Assembly: GCA_964578975.1 (NCBI GenBank)
Contig: CAZOFA010000073.1
Span: 1 to 12,405 of the forward strand
DNA from: CAYRUP01 sp964578975
GTDB lineage: Bacteria > Pseudomonadota > Gammaproteobacteria > DSM-16500
DNA: 12,405 bases
Reading direction: 5' to 3'
Positions 6,801 through 12,405 of this stretch are shown in pieces. A model generated the notes under the pieces. It was given only the letters and a program-made list of their open reading frames with translations, did no database searches and was not told the DNA's origin. How positions within the stretch are numbered: the stretch's first letter is position 1; every line of letters begins with the position of its first letter. A program made the position numbers and the translations under genes.

Positions 6801-9122
6801 GCTGGCGTTTCCCGTTAAAGCATCAATAAAACCTTTTCTTCCATTTGGACTCAGCAACTGATCGCGTAACGCTCCATCTGGAACAAGAATTTCGTTAGCA
6901 AAAATCATATGATGATGACGATTTTCAGCCCAAAGACGTTTTTTGTCAGTAGGATTAATTGTCGAGAAGCCAATTGTTGTTAAGTTTGCATTAAAAGCAG
7001 CTAGATCATTCACAGAATTAGTTAAGAAATTATCGAGTAATGTCTCTACCCCTTCAGTTGTGGTGATGGCATTGTTTTTGATTAAAGCATCAATAAATTC
7101 TTTTCTGTATTTACCTAATTGAGTTCGTAATTCACTTTCAGGAAAACCACCGTCTTCTCTTTTCCCCATGAGCCGATTGTGCTGATTTTCAGCCCAAAGT
7201 GAACGAATGCTTTCTGGTTTTTTATCCTCTAAACCTAGCTTTTTCATTTGTTCAGGGAGTTGAGCGATGTCATCAGTCTTTTTGACATCTTCGACGAGTT
7301 TGGTGACATCTTTCGCTTCGATAACCTCGGCACTCATTGATGATAAAGCAACAACGAACGCTTTTTTACCGCCCTCTCTTTTCAATTGTTGTAGAAGTGG
7401 GCCATCAGGAATAAGTTTTTCTTCAGTTGTAATACGGTTGTATTGATTTTCTGCCCAGAGTTTAGATGCAGCCTGTAAACGATCATGCAGGTTTTGGTGG
7501 GTTAAGCCCAGGTTGCTCATGGGTAATAATAAATCGGTATAAGTTCGAGCAGGAGCTGAGAGGACTGCGCCGATCAGATTATTTATATCCGTAGCTTGTT
7601 TGATATTCTGAGCAACTAAAGCCGAAATAAATTCATCTTTACAATTTGATAATTCAGTTCGAAGTTCGCTGTCATCAGGAATAAGTTTTTCCGGCCCTTT
7701 TTCTTCCATGATAAGAAAATATTGATTTTCAGCCCAGGCTCTGTGTAGATTTTCATTTATTCCCAAAGCAGCCAAATCTTCTTCGAGTATTTCAAAATTA
7801 TTTTGTCGAATAAGTGAATTAATTAGCTGGTCAACACCTTCAGCATTGGTGATATTTCTGTTCTGTATCAAAGCGTCAACAAATTTTTCTTTGGTCAAAA
7901 GTTTAAGTAACTCAGGACGATTATGAAGATTTTGTCGAATACGAGAAAATTGCTGCCCTGCCCACAGTGCGCGTTTATTTTCATCATTATTTTCCAAACC
8001 TAACGCGGTCATGTGGCCGTTTAATGTGTTAGGATCTGCAAAAGTAGTAGAAGGGGAATACAACTCATCGATAAGCGTATAGAGCCGTTGTTCATCCATG
8101 TCTTTGTCTTTCTGAGCATCGATAAATGCTTTTTTGCCCTCAGGCCTGCTTAGTTGATTACGTAAGGGGTCTCCAATAGGCAAACTGTTAACGATAGAGT
8201 GATATATATTTTCAGCCCAGATGTTACGTTTATTGTTTCCTGCGCGATCATTGTGTAAACCTACCGTGCGCATGGCTAGATCAAGATCAAGGGTATTATC
8301 TTTGATCGCTTCGATACTGTCAGTGATCTGTTGAGCTTCGTCAAAAGAATCTGGATTTGTTGCTATTGCCTCAATAAAATCTTTTTTACTTCCACTCAAT
8401 TGATTGTGCAGCGGGCCAGCAGGAGGAATAAGTTTCTCATCTTGTATGACTCGATAATACTGACCTTCAATCCAAACTTTTTGTAGTTCTGCGTCAGTAC
8501 CAGCTAAACCGTTTTGTTTATAATAGTTAACATCAAAATCTATAGTCCCATTTCGAATTAATCCTACTAATTCATTTACTCCCTCTTCAGAATTGATTTT
8601 CTCTGCGAGTAAGAAATTAATGAATGTATTTTGATGTTTACTCAATTGATCTCGGAGTGGACTTGGATCTCGAGGAATTAGATCCTTCATGACACGATTG
8701 TATTGTTCTTCAGCCCATGAGCGTGAGCTAGGCATGGCTTTAAGTTGACTATTTACTTGAGCGGTCGTAGTAATTTCAGGATGATTGATCAAGTATGTAA
8801 TAAAGTCTTGGTTCAGAGTTCCACGAAGATTGGGATCTTGTTGTATCGCACGGTAGTATTGGCCTTCAGCCCAAAGTTGTCGTTTGTTTTCTGCAGAATT
8901 ATTTAAACCGAGCAGTTCTATTTGATTATCATAAAAATCACCACGCAGAATACCATCGACTGCAGCTTGAATTATAAATTCACTGACAGCGGCTTTTTTT
9001 GTTGTGGAATCAACAAATGCGGCTTTCCCTTGCGCCAACAATTGTGCTTTGAGTGTACATTCAGGAAGTCCACTTATAATTTTTTGATAGGTTGCGCTTG
9101 CCTGTTCTGCAGTAAAAGCCAT
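3810..9122 (-). CDS. Giant 1770-residue tandem-helical-repeat protein with C-terminal coiled coil and unknown domain
   Basis: I do not recognise the family. After an N-terminal cap resembling a repeat unit (1-83), units headed by tryptophan begin at residues 84, 136, 217, 302, 387, 463, 556, 643, 731, 821, 905, 991, 1077 and 1156, with a degenerate one at 1240. The unit consensus is WAENQYxRIM, then LIPxxGPLxxQL, then KxxFIxAL, then a helix with VxxLIxxV, and finally DLxxPMxALGLE plus an N-rich linker and KRxL. It is predicted mainly helical, about four helices per unit. Residues about 1459-1545 form a charged coiled coil, and 1546-1770 a separate, possibly globular domain with mixed beta-like stretches (KEVYVYGEPCGIL). 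No signal peptide, membrane helix or known enzyme motif is seen. The start is firm: AGGAG (9134-9130) lies 7 bases before the ATG. It is transcribed divergently from the He_PIG-like gene. A scaffold or type IV-secreted effector role is inferred from size, architecture and context only. Confidence 0.95.
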   Translation of the reverse strand: MAFTAEQASATYQKIISGLPECTLKAQLLAQGKAAFVDSTTKKAAVSEFIIQAAVDGILRGDFYDNQIELLGLNNSAENKRQLWAEGQYYRAIQQDPNLRGTLNQDFITYLINHPEITTTAQVNSQLKAMPSSRSWAEEQYNRVMKDLIPRDPSPLRDQLSKHQNTFINFLLAEKINSEEGVNELVGLIRNGTIDFDVNYYKQNGLAGTDAELQKVWIEGQYYRVIQDEKLIPPAGPLHNQLSGSKKDFIEAIATNPDSFDEAQQITDSIEAIKDNTLDLDLAMRTVGLHNDRAGNNKRNIWAENIYHSIVNSLPIGDPLRNQLSRPEGKKAFIDAQKDKDMDEQRLYTLIDELYSPSTTFADPNTLNGHMTALGLENNDENKRALWAGQQFSRIRQNLHNRPELLKLLTKEKFVDALIQNRNITNAEGVDQLINSLIRQNNFEILEEDLAALGINENLHRAWAENQYFLIMEEKGPEKLIPDDSELRTELSNCKDEFISALVAQNIKQATDINNLIGAVLSAPARTYTDLLLPMSNLGLTHQNLHDRLQAASKLWAENQYNRITTEEKLIPDGPLLQQLKREGGKKAFVVALSSMSAEVIEAKDVTKLVEDVKKTDDIAQLPEQMKKLGLEDKKPESIRSLWAENQHNRLMGKREDGGFPESELRTQLGKYRKEFIDALIKNNAITTTEGVETLLDNFLTNSVNDLAAFNANLTTIGFSTINPTDKKRLWAENRHHHMIFANEILVPDGALRDQLLSPNGRKGFIDALTGNASIAQTPHIATLIDNVKRANTDDINNLDAPMAALGLEVGAGDINKRKLWAENQYNRIMTAGVLPEGIVLKQLAERKNEFINALATNNAITNNAGLENLITTLNLPAARPDDLAAPMAALGLDHTDDDKKFELWAENQYNRLMADKTLIADPSALREQLGRNGGKDAFIEALMRYRMLIDNAHNLNAIIQTIKTADLNDFDMPMKQLGLEVNRENKRALWADNQYDRIMSTPHLVPKDGPLHDQLKARKAECIKAIIARGGTTNDEVDALVNAVRDAPITKFDNSLDEPMKNLGLEVNANNKLKLWAENQYYRIMRELIEAGPLYDQLNTRKAECIEALVKNRNHNNITVDALVHAVQNETLDNLDKPMRALGLVANADTKRAVWAQNQYRRIMEDHNIVPETGPLHDQLRAHKTECIAAFIDRGGNSNETINALVDAVKKSNNIADLDNYMPGLGLDPLDGAAKQQLLGEARFEALLDGFSKQLKIMPHLKQKLIEIKQPLIQHWSTTPPSADAILQLRDALAQLSPTANSNAVWQAFENALGVPNLAAHPDMQFAVQDEDVNLLRAESRDNKVITTPASDVVRQTLFREQYRNITDFYNLIANAKFDDPNQINALEGALKVYISQLTKGPHMLHSNHVLQGPLSELSKVLKDPLHTDDELKNALNPVTACLVELQNSAKGISSKPSRLESYAQMAEKYRSERVRREKSISQDDMDELDRIAQSCSKMKDALDLAEGQLLIKERTAQADIEQISAARKTLTKTINKIEAHIAQGPVKEVYVYGEPCGILRNPSEKEIENKMNELLGVTHAPIAVSMTAVAASTGKLESTARYDTHNDVRFTKNTVHIPIPNDPAQKQPVDIVTMSQVSGKNHRSVTRCKGSLAGISDDDAMRTAANIVENFCAGLPEKTTFPLGGSNAKLVEATYFYCEHVKGFTPKLMDGVKKPVISDEQKAKYIAALERGPFAGKLAKITMPAKEVEKLQVETGTTHTQIPRRTRS
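5406..8873 (-). repeat. Coding tandem repeat, 14 units of about 230-280 bp
   Basis: DNA encoding the W-A-E-N-Q-Y units of the giant protein. Unit lengths in residues, from the protein's N-terminus, are 52, 81, 85, 85, 76, 93, 87, 88, 90, 84, 86, 86, 79 and 84. The first is clearly shortened. Units are diverged at DNA level, but ttgattttcagccca-like blocks recur at each tryptophan. The three C-proximal units (starting at residues 991, 1077 and 1156) share K-x-E-C-I where earlier units have K-x-x-F-I, so they form a younger subgroup. This is an old expansion by duplication within the gene, not a mobile array. Confidence 0.9.
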
Positions 9123-9170
9123 TCACCAACTCCTCTGACACTTTCATAATAATAAGAGTTTTGATAAAAT

Positions 9171-9199
9171 ATTATACAATATCTGAATATTTGTAGCTA
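9171..9199 (-). promoter_or_regulatory. Possible promoter of the giant gene
   Basis: On the minus strand a perfect TATAAT lies at 9176-9171. The hexamer 17 bases upstream (TAGCTA, 9199-9194) fits TTGACA at only three positions. Transcription would start near 9164, leaving a leader of about 40 bases that contains the strong ribosome binding site. A second TATAAT lies further out at 9210-9205, also without a good -35. One of them probably serves the gene, but which is uncertain. Confidence 0.3.
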
Positions 9200-9255
9200 C
9201 TTACATTATATAAGATCACACCTCCTTTGAGTATAAAAGATTTTTTAGCTTCTTC

Positions 9256-9284
9256 CTGACCTAAACGGTAATTATCGTTATAAT
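9256..9284 (+). promoter_or_regulatory. Probable sigma70-type promoter of the He_PIG-like gene
   Basis: CTGACC (9256-9261, four of six matches to TTGACA) is followed after 17 bases by a perfect TATAAT (9279-9284). Transcription would begin near 9291, about 29 bases before the ATG, leaving room for the AAAGG ribosome site at 9306-9310. The -10 is covered by an inverted repeat (9270-9294). Confidence 0.5.
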
Positions 9285-9294
9285 CATGATAATT
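9270..9294. promoter_or_regulatory. Inverted repeat over the -10 box, possible operator
   Basis: Arms aattatc (9270-9276) and gataatt (9288-9294) are exact reverse complements separated by 11 bases, centred on 9282 inside the TATAAT. The placement suits a dimeric repressor. In such AT-rich DNA a 7-base match can arise by chance, and I cannot link it to a known regulator. Confidence 0.3.
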
Positions 9295-9319
9295 CTTATA
9301 TGCAAAAAGGGTATTTGCT

Positions 9320-10162
9320 ATGCCATTGAATTTAAAGAAGCCCATTCCACCCCAAATCGTCAATGAAGGCGCTACCTATGGTCCGCTGCAACTCACTGAT
9401 TTTATTGAATCAACTGGTGGCAAGATTAATTTTCGCGCTGAGTTGACGAATGGTCAGCCTCTGACCAAAGGCCTGATTTGCACGACAGATGGGGTTATAA
9501 ACGGTATCCCGGCAACAGGCACCCATGGGGTGTATCAAGTCACTATTTTCGCCGTCAATGCGGAAGCCGAAGAATTCACCACTCAAATCGATTTAACCAT
9601 CAAACCCCGTATTGAGATGGAAGACGATCAAAATAACCTTTTTAGGAAGCTTAAAAGTGAAATTTGGGAAGCGTTAGGGCAAAATTTACCCCTACCTGAG
9701 CTGACTGAAATTCTCAATCGACCGATCACCGCTATCGAAATTTATTATTTATTACAACGATTTGCGACACTCACGATCTGGGACGTGTATAACTTAGATT
9801 ATCCTGGGGAAAAACAAGCGTTAAATTTAGAAGGTATCAGCAAACATTACCAAGTCTATGATCGCGGATGCTGTATTGTCGGCACGCCTAAGCAATTGTT
9901 TTCCCATGAAAGAACCTTAGAAGATGCGCTACAAACGGCAAGAGTCATGGCTCGAGAAGTCTATAAACGCGGTTGGGTGATTGAATTTGCTGGATTTGAT
10001 AAAATGGTGCGTGCGGCCTGGGTTGAGCTGCAATTATTAGGCGATAAACACAATAAGCAATTGGAAGTATTACATTTTTCACCCTCCAATCGGGATGTTC
10101 AAATTTATAAATCCCAAGTAAAAGATTTGGGGATTGATGAAGCGCCAACCCAAGAAATTTGA
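9320..10162 (+). CDS. Protein with N-terminal putative-Ig (He_PIG-like) domain and unknown C-terminal domain
   Basis: 280 residues. Residues about 10-95 have the pattern of the He_PIG/cadherin-like putative Ig fold: an opening strand IVNEGATYG, a turn segment ending GLICTTDGVINGIPATGTHG, then the strand VYQVTIFAVNAEAEEF and a closing LTI. Such folds are usually extracellular binding modules, yet there is no signal peptide or membrane segment. The remainder (about 100-280) is a mixed helix/strand domain I do not recognise. It includes a Cys pair (DRGCCIVG, 182-188), a helix around DALQTARVMAREVYKRGW and the strand LEVLHFSPS. AAAGG (9306-9310) is a suitable ribosome site for ATG 9320. It is divergent from the giant gene and followed by the coiled-coil gene after 94 bases. 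Base composition is somewhat GC-richer than in neighbouring genes. An exported effector-like role is inferred from context only. Confidence 0.9.
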   Translation: MPLNLKKPIPPQIVNEGATYGPLQLTDFIESTGGKINFRAELTNGQPLTKGLICTTDGVINGIPATGTHGVYQVTIFAVNAEAEEFTTQIDLTIKPRIEMEDDQNNLFRKLKSEIWEALGQNLPLPELTEILNRPITAIEIYYLLQRFATLTIWDVYNLDYPGEKQALNLEGISKHYQVYDRGCCIVGTPKQLFSHERTLEDALQTARVMAREVYKRGWVIEFAGFDKMVRAAWVELQLLGDKHNKQLEVLHFSPSNRDVQIYKSQVKDLGIDEAPTQEI

Positions 10163-10183
10163 GCAAATTGATTGAGCAAATTG
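10159..10183 (+). repeat. Direct repeat ttgagcaaattg x2 at gene end and promoter
   Basis: The 12-mer ttgagcaaattg occurs at 10159-10170 and again at 10172-10183, a perfect match with a period of 13. The first copy contains the stop codon (10160-10162) of the He_PIG-like gene. The second supplies the TTGAGC that acts as candidate -35 for the next gene. It is either a slippage duplication or a tandem regulator site. Confidence 0.8.
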
Positions 10184-10201
10184 TGATCATTGATGTATAA
10201 T
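10172..10201 (+). promoter_or_regulatory. Probable promoter of the coiled-coil gene
   Basis: TTGAGC (10172-10177) and a perfect TATAAT (10196-10201) are separated by 18 bases, with a very AT-rich region downstream. Transcription would start near 10208, giving a leader of about 50 bases before ATG 10257. The gene may therefore be transcribed separately from the upstream He_PIG-like gene. Confidence 0.5.
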
Positions 10202-10256
10202 TTATATAACTATATAGTATTATTGTAATTCTAATTTACTTTGGAGCCTTTTAGGT

Positions 10257-12200
10257 ATGCCTACTCCCCAACAACAAGCCGCTTTAACTGCCGCAAAAGA
10301 TACGTTTGATAAAATGGCAGAGACTGCTAAGAATAAGTCAGAGTTCACTGGCATGCTGCAAAAAGAATATAACTTTGATAACAGTGGTTATGGCGAAGCA
10401 TTTGAACCATTTAAACTTGAAATGGAAAATCAACTCAGAAGTTTTCCTGCGAGCGATGCAGCACATGTCGAAAGCGTTCAAACTGAATTAGATACATTAG
10501 GTACTAAATTAAGAGACGATTATGCCAATTGGGTGCAATCAGGCCAATGGGACAAAGATAAATGGGTCGAAAATTTTAAGGCGATGAATGACGCCTTTGC
10601 GAAAATTGCAACAGACGCTAGCGCGTCTCAACCGTTGAAAGACTTTGCGACGGCCGAAAAAGCAAAATTGGAAGAATTTACTTATCAAAAATTACAAGCT
10701 GAAACCACGTTACTGCAAAGAAGTTTAGAAAACAAACGTTTTAATGATTGGGCATTTAAACAGGCTAAATTAGTTGATTCTGACAAAGTTCATTTTACCT
10801 CGGTGAAATTATCCAAAGAACAATTAGAAGATGAAGTAAAAAATGAAATTGAAGCACCTGAATTGGTGGTGGGTAAATCTGTCGATGAAGAAGTTGAAGA
10901 ATACAAAAAAAGATTAAAAGCTTTTCTTGAAGCAGATCATACCGTGTATGACTGCGGCGAGCTCTATGAAGGACAAGTTGAAAAAACTCAAGGCGGCGGA
11001 TGGAGACCGAGACCCCCAATCGTCATGGAATATGTTGATCCTGATGATAATAACAAAAAGAAGATTATAAAAATTGATGATAAGACCGATCCAAAAATCG
11101 CGAGTGAAGCATATCAACGCGCTTATGATGCCACTTTACGCGCTGCGCGTGTTTATGAATCTCATCCTGACAATGTATTCGTGCTCGAATATGGAAAAAT
11201 CGATCGACATACACTTAAACGCGCAGGACGGAACGAAATTCCAATCGATAATGTAAAACAGTTAGACCGCGATGTGCTCTGTGTTCTGAAGGCAGCGATT
11301 AAATATAACCCCGATGGCACGCTCGACACGGAAAAAACTATTCCGATAGAGTTAGGAACGGATTTAAGAAAACATTTAGACCAATTAGTAGAAAGGGATG
11401 CGGAAAATAAAAAGAAAAATATCTTTCAAGACAAAGAAAAACTTGGCAAAGGCATGACGGAAATGGTTCAAGAAATATATAGGTTAGAAAAATTGAGCCA
11501 AGAGGGATTAGTGCGACGACAACAGGTTGAAAAAAGTGAAGGTGAAATGAAGAGGGAGCTTGATGTCGCAAAAATTAAATTAGAAGTTCCTGCGGATTCG
11601 GCGGCATTGGAAGAAAAATTTCGTGTATTTAAAGCCGAAGGATTTTTAAATGATGATGAAATCAGTGACAAATTAATCAAAGATCTTTTACCTAAATTTT
11701 ATGAGCAAACACCTGAAGAAATTTTGGCGGACATTAATCATCAGCTCAAACAACTTGAAAGACGATGTGAACGTGTAGACGAGACTGCATCGACACTTTC
11801 TTCGCAATTAGACAAGCTCGATAAGATGGCGAACAATCCTAAGTTCGCACAGTCTGAAATGTTGCGCGATGATAAGCATGTGAGTCAGGTGGAGGAGCGT
11901 AATAAGCAGCAAGAGAAAACTATAAATGATTTGGAAATAAGAGCTAAAATTTTGAGTGAGGCATTAAAAGGGGCAACACCTGGCCCTCAAAAAGATGCGG
12001 CCCAAGCATCGCTTGCTAGTCTTCAAGCATCGGTTAATGATCTCAAAAATCAGAACACAGGCGCGAAAGATAAAATTGATACGTATAAAACAGAACAACA
12101 GGCCAGACAACAAGTACAAGAAGACAGAGCAAAAGCGGCAAAAGAAGCAAAAGAACAAAAAGAAACAAGTCAAGGACGTATGCAGGCTCGCAATATATGA
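10257..12200 (+). CDS. Large hydrophilic coiled-coil protein, unknown function
   Basis: 647 residues, very rich in Lys, Glu, Asp, Gln and Ala, with no signal peptide or membrane helix. The N-terminal third is helical with a Trp-rich patch (NWVQSGQW and DKWVENF, 91-107). A middle part (about 225-370) looks globular: YDCGELYEG, a basic proline-rich turn WRPRPPIVMEYV (249-260), a KKKIIKI strand and NVFVLEYG. From about 400 to the end it is mostly coiled coil, with long heptad-like segments at 485-530, 540-570 and 580-640 and a Lys/Glu/Gln-rich tail. A loose resemblance to long coiled-coil effectors of Legionella and Coxiella is noted, but no specific family is recognised. GGAG (10243-10246) lies 10 bases before the ATG. 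It may partner the two preceding proteins, an inference from position and similar character. A 65-bp tandem repeat begins 20 bases after the stop. Confidence 0.92.
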   Translation: MPTPQQQAALTAAKDTFDKMAETAKNKSEFTGMLQKEYNFDNSGYGEAFEPFKLEMENQLRSFPASDAAHVESVQTELDTLGTKLRDDYANWVQSGQWDKDKWVENFKAMNDAFAKIATDASASQPLKDFATAEKAKLEEFTYQKLQAETTLLQRSLENKRFNDWAFKQAKLVDSDKVHFTSVKLSKEQLEDEVKNEIEAPELVVGKSVDEEVEEYKKRLKAFLEADHTVYDCGELYEGQVEKTQGGGWRPRPPIVMEYVDPDDNNKKKIIKIDDKTDPKIASEAYQRAYDATLRAARVYESHPDNVFVLEYGKIDRHTLKRAGRNEIPIDNVKQLDRDVLCVLKAAIKYNPDGTLDTEKTIPIELGTDLRKHLDQLVERDAENKKKNIFQDKEKLGKGMTEMVQEIYRLEKLSQEGLVRRQQVEKSEGEMKRELDVAKIKLEVPADSAALEEKFRVFKAEGFLNDDEISDKLIKDLLPKFYEQTPEEILADINHQLKQLERRCERVDETASTLSSQLDKLDKMANNPKFAQSEMLRDDKHVSQVEERNKQQEKTINDLEIRAKILSEALKGATPGPQKDAAQASLASLQASVNDLKNQNTGAKDKIDTYKTEQQARQQVQEDRAKAAKEAKEQKETSQGRMQARNI

Positions 12201-12220
12201 TTATTGTTATCGTCCTCTAC

Positions 12221-12405
12221 AGCACCCCTCACCCGCTGCGCTGCGCGCATCGACCTCTCCCACAAGGGGAGAGGTGAAAAACTTTAGCACCCCTCACCCG
12301 CTGCGCTGCGCGCATCGACCTCTCCCACAAGGGGAGAGGTGAAAAACTTTAGCACCCCTCACCCGCTGCGCTGCGCGCATCGACCTCTCCCACAAGGGGA
12401 GAGGT
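12221..12405. repeat. 65-bp perfect tandem repeat array, 2.85 copies, continuing past the window
   Basis: Copies start at 12221, 12286 and 12351 and are identical wherever both are visible. Each begins agcacccctcacccgctgcg and ends ggtgaaaaacttt. Each holds a hairpin ACCTCTCCC-acaag-GGGAGAGGT (first copy 12253-12275) followed by an A/T-rich tail, and a smaller palindrome tgcgc-tgc-gcgca. The unit resembles a common proteobacterial intergenic palindrome with the cacccctcacccg...cacaaggggagaggtg layout. Here it is tandemly amplified. The first hairpin could terminate the coiled-coil gene. No ORF is credible here; frames running into it are low-complexity readings of the repeat. Confidence 0.93.

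Noticed and set aside
9172..9363. 63-codon minus-strand ORF in the divergent control region
   Set aside because: It overlaps the start of the He_PIG-like gene and both promoters, and its composition is that of translated AT-rich intergenic DNA.
11995..12342. 115-codon plus-strand ORF over the end of the coiled-coil gene and the repeat
   Set aside because: It is an out-of-frame reading of the lysine-rich coding sequence, then of the 65-bp repeat; it has no suitable ribosome site.
12221..12405. Possible CRISPR array at the right edge
   Set aside because: The whole 65-bp unit is identical, so there are no variable spacers, and no cas genes are present.

Overview
The window looks like chromosome of an AT-rich gammaproteobacterium of the Legionellales (Legionella/Coxiella/Berkiella-like). 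Two things suggest this. The UvrA C-terminus at the left edge reads very like Coxiella and Legionella UvrA as I remember them. The rest is an accessory stretch rich in large, signal-less, repeat and coiled-coil proteins and in small intergenic palindromes, which is typical of host-associated members of that order. The genus cannot be fixed from the sequence alone.

Layout. 1-429 is the 3' end of uvrA (core DNA repair). It overlaps the start of a 78-residue acidic orphan ORF (416-652), which is followed by an FMN-dependent alpha-hydroxy-acid oxidase (714-1817). An alpha/beta hydrolase of the COG2945 type (1991-2647) sits between two related palindromic elements in opposite orientation. Next comes a secreted EndoH-type endo-beta-N-acetylglucosaminidase (2836-3710) broken by a -1 frameshift. 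A 31-bp-arm hairpin repeat separates it from the convergent gene.

The dominant feature is a minus-strand gene (9122-3810) for a 1770-residue protein. It is built from about 14 tandem 76-93-residue helical units marked by W-A-E-N-Q-Y, then a coiled coil, then an unrecognised C-terminal domain. A 197-bp intergenic region with promoter-like sequences separates it from two plus-strand genes: a 280-residue protein with an N-terminal putative-Ig (He_PIG-like) fold (9320-10162) and a 647-residue coiled-coil protein (10257-12200). None of the three has a visible signal peptide or membrane segment. I infer, without proof, that they are a cluster of cytosolic or type IV-secreted (Dot/Icm-type) host-interaction proteins. 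The right edge is a perfect 65-bp tandem repeat that runs out of the window.

How the genes may work together. The left block looks like independent accessory metabolic genes added next to uvrA, not one pathway. The EndoH-like enzyme would act on high-mannose N-glycans of a eukaryotic host, which fits a host-associated lifestyle. The right block is the best candidate for an undescribed system: a giant repeat scaffold divergently placed from two companion proteins. No RNA genes, CRISPR arrays, transposases or phage genes were seen.
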